A program made the translations under genes and the position numbers. The notes under the pieces were generated by a model. That model saw only the letters and a list, made by a program, of their open reading frames with translations, was not told where the DNA came from and searched no databases. From Clostridiales bacterium (GTDB lineage: Bacteria; Bacillota_A; Clostridia; Lachnospirales; Lachnospiraceae), in contig JASKJZ010000117.1 of NCBI GenBank assembly GCA_030154385.1, positions 1 through 7,665 on the forward strand: a DNA stretch of 7,665 nucleotides. Reading direction: 5' to 3'. This document shows, piece by piece, positions 1 to 5,724 of the stretch (position 1 is its first letter; each line of letters starts with the position of its first letter).

Positions 1-1
1 G

Positions 2-580
2 CTTTGCAATCGGAAGCATGATACGGATGAAGGCTGAAAGATGCCCGCAGCCATCAATCTTAGCTGCCTCATCAAGCTCCTTTGGAATGGAAATAAAATA
101 CGTCCGAAGAATAATGACTGAAAAAGGAATTCCAAGCGTTGCATCAGCTAGCATCGGCGCCAAATAGGTATTTAAAATTCCCATCTTGGAAAACATAATA
201 TAGAGGGAAGTTAATACTAAAGTGGAAGGAAGCATTTGCGTAATCAAAAACAGCAAAATAATTCCCTTTCTGGCACGAAAACGAAAGCGTGCAAGCCCGT
301 ATGAGGCTGGAATGGATAGAACCGTTGCGATCACGGTCGCCCCTACGGATATAATCAAGCTGTTTTTAAAGCCCTGCAGGGTATCGCTCGACTGAGAAAT
401 CTGTTTTTGAAATGCCTCTAAGGTCAGATTTTTCGGCCATAAAGGAGTCGGAATCTGAAAAATTTCAATCTGTGTCTTTAATGCGGTCACAAGCATCCAG
501 TATAGTGGAAAAATAAAAATAACAAACACGATTCCACCTGCTAGTACCAGTCCTATTTTTTTTCTCGTCTCTTTATTCAT
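2..580 (-). CDS. CUT1 sugar ABC transporter permease, MalG/UgpE type, 3' end missing
   Basis: This is the first 193 codons of the partner permease, running off the window start. It opens with MNKETRKKIGLVLAGGIVF and a hydrophobic first segment (about 9-34). The family motifs FPLYWMLVTALKT (about 24-36), FKNSLIISVG (about 71-80) and PASYGLARFRFR (about 91-102) follow. The EAA loop, ELDEAAKIDGCGHLSAFIR up to MLP (about 168-190), is intact. Family members are usually about 270-290 residues, so roughly the last 80-95 residues, including the final membrane segments, lie outside. The start ATG is two bases after the upstream stop, and its ribosome binding site GAGGTGA lies inside the end of that gene, indicating translational coupling. 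Whatever follows, such as enzymes for the imported sugar, cannot be seen. Confidence 0.94.
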   Translation of the reverse strand, partial: MNKETRKKIGLVLAGGIVFVIFIFPLYWMLVTALKTQIEIFQIPTPLWPKNLTLEAFQKQISQSSDTLQGFKNSLIISVGATVIATVLSIPASYGLARFRFRARKGIILLFLITQMLPSTLVLTSLYIMFSKMGILNTYLAPMLADATLGIPFSVIILRTYFISIPKELDEAAKIDGCGHLSAFIRIMLPIAK

Positions 581-582
581 CG

Positions 583-1488
583 CTACATCACCTCATCGTC
601 CGATATTGTCTTTATGTAGAAAAATCCGACACAAAGCAAAATTACAAATAACACATTTGCCGCCGCTGCTCCTTTGCTAAACTGAAACTCCTGAAAGGAT
701 AAACGATATGCATAGGTTGATACCAGCTCTGTTGCATTGACTGGCCCCCCTTTTGTCATCACCCAAACCAAGTCAAATACTTTAAAGGTATACACAAATC
801 CAAGAGTAAGCACTGACATAATGGCCGGCTTAATCATTGGTATTGTGATTTGAAACAAGGTCTGGAACTTGTTTGCTCCGTCAAGGGAAGCACTTTCATA
901 TATATCATTTGGAATGGTTGTAAGTCCGGTTAAAATAAGCATCATATTGAACGGAATCCCAATCCATATATTAGCCGTAATAATAGCAGCCATCGCACTT
1001 TTTCCATTTAAAAGCCACTCGATGGGCTCCTTTAAGATATGGAGTGAAACCAACATCTGGTTAATAATACCTCCATTTAGTTGAAACATAAATTTAAACA
1101 AAAGACCTGCTACGGTTACTGGCAGTAACCAGGAAATCATCGTGACACCACGAAAGAATGAGCATCCTGGAAATTTTTTTTTAAACAATAGCGCCAGTCC
1201 AAAACCGATTATAAACTGAAAGAATATAGAACCCACCGTAAATATCAAGGTGTTTTTGATTGCCATCGGAAGGATGGAATTTGCTCCTACCAGAAGCTCC
1301 TTGTAATTTTGAAATCCAACAAAGGTTTGATTTGCGGACTGTGAAAAGGTATATACATCTACATTTTTAAAGCTTAAGATAAAATTTTGAATCATGGGAT
1401 AACCAATAAATACCATCATATAAATCAGAGCGGGAAGGGAAAATAGGATTCCCAAAGCTTTTGCCTTATTATTCGTTGTGCGCTTCAT
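583..1488 (-). CDS. CUT1 sugar ABC transporter permease, MalF/UgpA/LplB type
   Basis: This 301-residue inner-membrane permease has about six hydrophobic segments, beginning at about residues 11-32. The conserved EAA-type loop that docks the ATPase is at about 198-220, with ESASLDGANKFQTLFQITIP. The second residue of the EAA triplet is Ser, a common variation. The segment VWVMTKGGPVNATELVSTYAY (about 241-261) is a typical MalF-family signature in Gram-positive sugar permeases. The length fits Firmicute homologues, which lack the extra outer domain of Escherichia coli MalF. ATG at 1488 is preceded by AAAGGAG at a 9-base spacing. The stop is two bases before the next permease start, so the two are surely co-transcribed and form a heterodimeric channel with the lipoprotein as substrate donor. 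Confidence 0.95.
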   Translation of the reverse strand: MKRTTNNKAKALGILFSLPALIYMMVFIGYPMIQNFILSFKNVDVYTFSQSANQTFVGFQNYKELLVGANSILPMAIKNTLIFTVGSIFFQFIIGFGLALLFKKKFPGCSFFRGVTMISWLLPVTVAGLLFKFMFQLNGGIINQMLVSLHILKEPIEWLLNGKSAMAAIITANIWIGIPFNMMLILTGLTTIPNDIYESASLDGANKFQTLFQITIPMIKPAIMSVLTLGFVYTFKVFDLVWVMTKGGPVNATELVSTYAYRLSFQEFQFSKGAAAANVLFVILLCVGFFYIKTISDDEVM

Positions 1489-1505
1489 GATAAGCTTCTC
1501 CTTTC

Positions 1506-1538
1506 AAAAACAGGGCTGTCGCCTATGACAACAGCCCT
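1506..1538 (-). terminator. Hairpin with U-tract between binding-protein and permease genes
   Basis: On the minus strand an uninterrupted 12-pair stem (1527-1538 with 1512-1523, two pairs being G-U) closes on a three-base loop. It is followed by G and five T residues (1506-1510). This has the form of an intrinsic terminator. The permease gene has its ribosome binding site immediately after it (AAAGGAG) and no visible promoter of its own, so the hairpin is probably a leaky terminator or an mRNA-stabilising end. Either role gives more binding protein than permease, a known layout in ABC sugar operons. Confidence 0.8.
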
Positions 1539-1558
1539 TATATCCTTTCATTCCCTAG

Positions 1559-2854
1559 CTATTTGATCGCATCAACCGCTGCCTGTGTCTCTTTTGCAGC
1601 ATCCTCAGGAGTCTTTGCAGATGTCATAACCTGCTGGAAACCAGTCTGGATTGCTGAGGAGTAGGTTGGCCAGGATGGAGATGGACCTCTTGGAATTGAG
1701 GTATCCAGCTGTGTAATAAATGCAGACTGGATCGGATCATTTGTCCAATAAGCATCCTTTGCTGCCTCTGTCTTTGGAGGGAAAGAGCCGTACATCTTCA
1801 TTGCACCTACCATTACATCGGTTTGATCATAGTATTTTAAGAAAGCTACTGCACCACTGGTATCGTCTTTGTTTACAACACCCATGTTTTCTCCGCCAAG
1901 GATAGAGGTCGCTTGACCAGCATTTTCATCAAATCTTGGAAGAGAGGTAACGCCATAATTAAGCTCAGGTGCATTTGCTGCAATGCCAGGAATCTGCCAA
2001 GGTCCGTTTTGCTGCATGGCGATGTTTCCAGCCATAAAGTTATTGTTTACGTCAGACTGTGTCCAGTTTACGCATTCTTTTGTCCAGCTTCCATCTTCGA
2101 TCATGTCATGCATGAGTTCATATGCTTTTTCGCCGCCCTGGATATCGGTGTAGCTTCCGCCTGCGGTATAGATCCACTGTAAGCACTGGAAGGTTCCTTC
2201 GTCAGTATTTACTGCTGCATTACCAAATCCAGTCACCCCATCCTTTGTAAGCTTTTGTGCCATTTCGTGGAACTGTGCCCAAGTCGTATTGGCATCTGGG
2301 TAGGAAAGTCCTGCTGCATCAAACAAGTCTTTGTTATAAAAAAGCGCGGTACAGTTCGTAGCAAAAGGAATGCCATAATGTTTTCCGTCTAGCATTGTAG
2401 AGTCCATCGGTCCTGCTATGTATTCATCCCAGTTGATATCTGCGCTAGAAACATCTGCTAAAAGTCCTAACTGGATAAAGGAAGCCATACTGCATCCATC
2501 CATAATTACAAGGTCTGGAAGCTCACCCGATGCAATTCCAAGGGTCAACTGTTTCTGATAATCTGCAAATGGAACATATACGTGGGACGCTTCAAACTGA
2601 TCCTGTGATTGATTAAATCCATCGATCAAATCCATCATCATTTTCTTTTGGGCATCGGTCTCAAAATAATCCCATATCACGACCTGCTGTTTTTTTCCAC
2701 TGTCCGTTGATTTTGCTTCTTCTTTTGCAGGTTCTGTTGTTTGTGTTGTCCCCGTGTCTGCTGCAGGGGTAGTATCACTTTTTTGTCCGCAGCCCGCTAA
2801 AAGGCTAAGTGACATCACTGCAGTCAGCATAACTGCTACCAGTTTTTTCCTCAT
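1559..2854 (-). CDS. Sugar ABC transporter substrate-binding lipoprotein (CUT1 type)
   Basis: With the start at 2854 this is a 431-residue extracellular binding protein, close to the usual size for family-1 sugar-binding proteins. It has a lysine/arginine start, a hydrophobic core and a lipobox, LLAGC, with Cys22 as the lipid-modified residue. A flexible T/A/E/K/D/S-rich linker follows to about residue 55, then the binding domain. Recognisable blocks are FNQSQD, ELPDLVIMDG, MQQNGPWQIPGI, GGENMGVVNK and, near the C-terminus, PRGPSPSWP, common in this family. It should capture a sugar or oligosaccharide at the cell surface and deliver it to the two permeases encoded after it. It has its own candidate promoter and a strong hairpin after its stop, so it is probably made in excess over the permeases. 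The araD neighbour suggests an arabinose-containing substrate, which is not proven. Confidence 0.93.
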   Translation of the reverse strand: MRKKLVAVMLTAVMSLSLLAGCGQKSDTTPAADTGTTQTTEPAKEEAKSTDSGKKQQVVIWDYFETDAQKKMMMDLIDGFNQSQDQFEASHVYVPFADYQKQLTLGIASGELPDLVIMDGCSMASFIQLGLLADVSSADINWDEYIAGPMDSTMLDGKHYGIPFATNCTALFYNKDLFDAAGLSYPDANTTWAQFHEMAQKLTKDGVTGFGNAAVNTDEGTFQCLQWIYTAGGSYTDIQGGEKAYELMHDMIEDGSWTKECVNWTQSDVNNNFMAGNIAMQQNGPWQIPGIAANAPELNYGVTSLPRFDENAGQATSILGGENMGVVNKDDTSGAVAFLKYYDQTDVMVGAMKMYGSFPPKTEAAKDAYWTNDPIQSAFITQLDTSIPRGPSPSWPTYSSAIQTGFQQVMTSAKTPEDAAKETQAAVDAIK

Positions 2855-2862
2855 AAAAAAAT

Positions 2863-2868
2863 CCTCCT
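2863..2868 (-). promoter_or_regulatory. Ribosome binding site that fixes the lipoprotein start
   Basis: AGGAGG lies 8 bases before the ATG at 2854 (minus strand). This selects the start that opens with MRKKLVAVMLTAV, a proper signal peptide. It rejects the in-frame ATG at 2902, which would be 16 codons longer, lies within the candidate -10 region and would put a charged leader ahead of the signal peptide. Confidence 0.9.
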
Positions 2869-2876
2869 TAAATTTA

Positions 2877-2896
2877 GTATCAGTGTTTTCTGATAC
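2877..2896 (-). promoter_or_regulatory. Perfect 7-bp inverted repeat at the predicted transcript start
   Basis: GTATCAG and CTGATAC flank a 6-base A-rich loop, just downstream of the candidate -10 and upstream of the Shine-Dalgarno sequence. No U-tract follows, so it is not a terminator. It overlaps the expected first transcribed base. It could therefore be a 5'-end RNA hairpin that stabilises the message, or a DNA operator for a repressor. It also forms the inner part of the larger ribosome-binding-site masking fold. Confidence 0.5.
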
Positions 2897-2900
2897 AGTC

Positions 2901-2929
2901 ATTATAAAGGAGGATTCCTCTTGATTTAA
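2901..2929 (-). promoter_or_regulatory. Candidate promoter for the transporter operon
   Basis: On the minus strand a perfect TATAAT (2901-2906) lies 17 bases after TTAAAT (2924-2929), a poor match to TTGACA. A perfect -10 with a weak -35 is typical of an activator-dependent promoter, which suits a neighbouring AraC-type regulator whose site would lie at about 2930-2975. Transcription would begin near 2894, about 40 bases before the lipoprotein start. A small palindrome, GAGGATTCCTC on the plus strand, lies in the spacer at 2910-2920. Confidence 0.55.
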
Positions 2930-2946
2930 TTCTAATATCTTAAGAA

Positions 2947-2965
2947 AGGTGGATAAAGTTCACCT
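2947..2965 (-). terminator. Weak hairpin after the anchored binding-protein gene
   Basis: Five bases beyond the stop codon, AGGTG and CACCT form a 5-bp stem around a 9-base loop on the minus strand, followed by TTCTTAAG rather than a clean U-tract. It is a poor terminator at best, so read-through into the transporter genes is plausible. That matters for the ribosome-binding-site masking structure just downstream. Confidence 0.25.
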
Positions 2966-2969
2966 GGAT

Positions 2970-4190
2970 TTACTTTAGATGCTCTGCAGCATCTTTTGCA
3001 CTCATTTCACCGGTCACCACTCCATAAACCGCGTCGGACAGCTTTTCTGACACACTTGCCCAGTCCTTAAACTCTGCTCTTGACTGACAGCTTTGCATCT
3101 GTTCTTCAAAAAAACGAAAGTCTTCGTTATCTTGCACAACTTTTTTTGCTTCCTCCTTTTTTGGCGGCAGGACACTCGAGGTTTTACAAATTTCTTGCAT
3201 AACATCTCCACTTTTATAATACTCCAAAAAAGAAATGGCACCCGATACATCCTTTTTCTTGGTTACCCCAATATTTTCGCCCCCTGAAATCACAACATGC
3301 TTCTCCTTCATCGGCAGCGGGGCTATTCCATAGGATATTGAAGCCTCCTTTAATATTGGAAGCACCCAAGGACCATTCTCCATCATTGCAGTTTCTCCCG
3401 CCGCAAACTTCCTTGCAACATCATTTTGCGACCAACTCACGCAATTGGGATCCATACTTCCATCCTTACACAAGTTTTCAAGAAAGGAGAAGGCCTCTAT
3501 CGTTTTCTCTCCTCCAAGACTGTCCTTATTTTCTCCTGCTGATAAAATCCAAGGCAGTACTTGAAATGCAGACTGTTCCCCCTCGACACAAGACATCAAA
3601 AAACCAGAACAGTTTTCCTTCGTAAGCATCTTTGCTGCCACCCGCAGCTCCTCCCATGTTTTGGGCGGCTCTATTTTTGCCTGCTTAAGCATCTCCTTGT
3701 TATAGATTAAGGCTACATTGTTACAGGTAAAAGGAAGCCCATAATAATGCCCGTCCCATTTAACAGACTTAAATACTTCCGCGTAATAAGCATCCTCTTC
3801 CTGCCAAAAATCCTGATAAGGTGTCAAATCCTCAAAAATTCCAAGCTCCGCATAGGTTTTCATATCCGGATTATCAATTATTACCAGATCTGGAAGATTC
3901 CCCTCCATAATCCCGATGGATAGTCTCTTTGTAAACTCTGTCATCGGCACATACTGCCAGGATGCGTGATAAGCATCTTGGGAACGATTGAATTTATTCA
4001 TCAACAAATCCAAGCCCTCCTTTTGTGCATTGGTCTCATAATAAGACCATAAAACAAGCTCCTTTTTCCCCATATCAGTGCTCGTTTCCTCTTCCCTTTG
4101 TGCACGCTCCCTCTGGCTCCCCTTCCAGACAGACAGTGCAATAGCTGCTATCCCAAGCAAAAGCAGCCCCCAAATGATCTTTTTTTTCAT
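2970..4190 (-). CDS. Membrane-anchored sugar-binding protein, likely sensor partner (AraP-like role)
   Basis: This 406-residue protein is a family-1 (MalE-type) extracellular sugar-binding protein, clearly paralogous along its length to the lipoprotein encoded at 1559-2854. Shared blocks include ETNAQK, FNRSQD, YVPMTEF, NLPDLVIID, ENGPWVLP and GGENIGVTKK. The N-terminus is KKK followed by a hydrophobic stretch at about residues 5-22 and then a highly charged linker (about 24-43). It has no cysteine there and so no lipobox, which predicts an uncleaved membrane anchor, although cleavage after ALS cannot be excluded. The gene begins 11 bases after the regulator stop with an AGGAGGAGG ribosome binding site, so it belongs to the sensor operon rather than to the transporter. 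By analogy with AraP and XylFII it may bind sugar outside the cell and pass the signal to the kinase. It could instead be a redundant transport protein. Confidence 0.88.
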   Translation of the reverse strand: MKKKIIWGLLLLGIAAIALSVWKGSQRERAQREEETSTDMGKKELVLWSYYETNAQKEGLDLLMNKFNRSQDAYHASWQYVPMTEFTKRLSIGIMEGNLPDLVIIDNPDMKTYAELGIFEDLTPYQDFWQEEDAYYAEVFKSVKWDGHYYGLPFTCNNVALIYNKEMLKQAKIEPPKTWEELRVAAKMLTKENCSGFLMSCVEGEQSAFQVLPWILSAGENKDSLGGEKTIEAFSFLENLCKDGSMDPNCVSWSQNDVARKFAAGETAMMENGPWVLPILKEASISYGIAPLPMKEKHVVISGGENIGVTKKKDVSGAISFLEYYKSGDVMQEICKTSSVLPPKKEEAKKVVQDNEDFRFFEEQMQSCQSRAEFKDWASVSEKLSDAVYGVVTGEMSAKDAAEHLK

Positions 4191-4201
4191 AAAGCCTCCT
4201 C

Positions 4202-5713
4202 CTAGCCTTGCTGCCGATACTCCTTCGGCGATTGCCCCTGCACTTCTTTGAATACGCGGATAAAATATTTCGGATCATTATATCCCACCTCTTTTGCAAT
4301 CTCATAAATACGAAGATTCGTTCCCTTTAATAATCGTTTGGCATGACTGATTCGAAACTGTTTTAAAAAGGTTGAGTAATTAATCTCCATCTCCCGGTAA
4401 AAAAGAGTGCTTAGATACTCTGGTGTTACCTCTAGCTTTCTTGCCACCTCCTCTTGTGTGATGCCCTCCTTATAGTGCTCCCTGATATAGTTAATCGCCC
4501 TCTTAATTGTGTAATTGCTGATGTCTTCTCGCTTCTCCTGCATCTTTGCAATGGTATGTATCCCTTCGAAAAAATTCTCCTCCAACTCTTTTTTTGTTTT
4601 TGCATCCGAGAGCTTTTTTAATAAAAAAAGAGTTTCCAGCTGCTCATAAGCTCGTTTGTCAATCTCTAATAATAGGTCGGACAAATAACTATAGCCTTTT
4701 AAATAAGCCTGTCGAATCGACTCGGGTGCATAGCAGTGATTCTTGATATCTTCAACGAACGCCTGTGCCTGCTCAATAAATTGCTCCCCCTTCTGACTGC
4801 AAAGAGATTGCTTCATCGATGAGAAAATTTCGTTTGGCATCTCCAATTCTTCAAATGTAAGAGTCCCTATCAACTCCCTTGTTATCACAGCACCAGGCTC
4901 ACATACCATTCCATAGGTTTGCAGCTTTTGGACACACAGTAAGCTTTCATGAAGTTTTGTAATATCCGTAAATTCTTCCTTGGAAAATACCGTTTGGATC
5001 TCTTTTCTTACAAATTTTCGAATGACCCTTCTCTCAAACTCCTCACAAAAACCTGCGGTCTTCTCTCCCGCAAAAAGGCAGATAATTTCTTGATACCTCC
5101 CAACAAAAGAAATGATGGGATGAAGCATGGGATATTTATGTTCCAGCTCTCCAATGGCGTCTAAAAAATCTTCTCGGTAAAATAACATCTCTTTTCCAAG
5201 ATATCCCATATACAAATAATAATACTGGCATTCCTTCCGCGTAAGAAATACTTTTATTTTTTCATAGGATTCGTTTGCATTATCACATCCATTTAGATAA
5301 ATATCCTGTAAAAACTCTTCCTTTGTACCCTTACTTTCAAACTCATCCTTTATTTTTTCGGATACCTCATGAAGCATCTTTGTCAACTCTTCTACCCCAA
5401 TGGGTTTTAACAAATAATCCGTTACCCCTAAGGTAAGCGCCCGCCTTGCATATTCAAACTCTGAAAAACCAGTCAGGATAATCGCATGCAGGCGTAACCC
5501 CATTTCTTTTGCCCGGGTAAGCATTACAAGCCCGTCCATTTCCGGCATCCGTATATCCGTAATTACAAGGTCTGGCTTAAGACGCTCTAAAAGCTCAAGT
5601 CCCTCTTTTCCATTTTTTGCCTCTCCAACTACCTCATGCTCCGTCAGGCCAGTAATTAGCTTTCCCATACCGACTCGGATTTTTACCTCATCCTCAACAA
5701 TTAATATTCGCAT
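4202..5713 (-). CDS. YesN-like response regulator, receiver plus AraC-type DNA-binding domain
   Basis: This is a 503-residue cytoplasmic transcription factor. The N-terminal receiver (about 1-120) has the acidic pair Glu7/Asp8, phospho-acceptor Asp53 in ITDIRMPEMDG, Thr81 in ILTGFSEFEYA and Lys103 in YLLKPI, so phosphorylation should work. A long middle region (about 125-395) has no motif I recognise. It may serve dimerisation or coupling, as in other YesN-type regulators. The C-terminal AraC/XylS domain (about 402-500) carries two helix-turn-helices, near TQEEVARKLEVTPEYLSTLF and near RIYEIAKEVGYND, and ends with the family signature around YFIRVFKEVQGQSPKEYR. The gene starts 11 bases after the kinase stop with an AAGGA ribosome binding site, and its stop overlaps the AGGAGG of the next gene. 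It probably activates the transporter promoter region near 2900-2970 and perhaps its own operon; that target is inferred from position. Confidence 0.93.
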   Translation of the reverse strand: MRILIVEDEVKIRVGMGKLITGLTEHEVVGEAKNGKEGLELLERLKPDLVITDIRMPEMDGLVMLTRAKEMGLRLHAIILTGFSEFEYARRALTLGVTDYLLKPIGVEELTKMLHEVSEKIKDEFESKGTKEEFLQDIYLNGCDNANESYEKIKVFLTRKECQYYYLYMGYLGKEMLFYREDFLDAIGELEHKYPMLHPIISFVGRYQEIICLFAGEKTAGFCEEFERRVIRKFVRKEIQTVFSKEEFTDITKLHESLLCVQKLQTYGMVCEPGAVITRELIGTLTFEELEMPNEIFSSMKQSLCSQKGEQFIEQAQAFVEDIKNHCYAPESIRQAYLKGYSYLSDLLLEIDKRAYEQLETLFLLKKLSDAKTKKELEENFFEGIHTIAKMQEKREDISNYTIKRAINYIREHYKEGITQEEVARKLEVTPEYLSTLFYREMEINYSTFLKQFRISHAKRLLKGTNLRIYEIAKEVGYNDPKYFIRVFKEVQGQSPKEYRQQG

Positions 5714-5724
5714 CTTTCATCCTT

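Larger units (their letters stand above)
2860..2916 (-). promoter_or_regulatory. Inverted repeat able to sequester the lipoprotein ribosome binding site
   Basis: The minus-strand stretch AATCCTCCTT at 2907-2916 is the exact reverse complement of AAGGAGGATT at 2860-2869, which contains the Shine-Dalgarno sequence of the lipoprotein gene. Further G-U and A-U pairs could extend the stem toward the start codon (2917-2921 with 2859-2855). A separate perfect 7-bp stem (2890-2896 with 2877-2883) is nested in the loop. A transcript that begins upstream of 2916 could hide the ribosome binding site. One that begins near 2894, from the candidate promoter, would lack the masking arm. The pairing is seen directly; the regulatory effect is inferred. 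Confidence 0.5.

Noticed and set aside
2855..2902. A 16-codon longer start for the lipoprotein gene at 2902
   Set aside because: It has no ribosome binding site, overlaps the candidate -10, contains the inverted repeat, and puts a charged leader before a normal signal peptide. The ATG at 2854 has AGGAGG at an 8-base spacing.
2907..2916. AAGGAGGATT on the plus strand as a ribosome binding site for a plus-strand gene
   Set aside because: The frame after it closes almost at once (TTG ATT TAA at 2921) and no ATG-led gene follows, so it is better explained as the complement of the minus-strand Shine-Dalgarno sequence.
3014..3250. A 78-codon minus-strand frame inside the anchored binding-protein gene
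   Set aside because: It is an out-of-frame reading of a gene whose own frame is intact and matches its family; the K/R-rich composition is typical of a shifted frame.
4075..4305. A 76-codon minus-strand frame spanning the junction of the regulator and binding-protein genes
   Set aside because: It overlaps two intact genes out of frame and has no family features.
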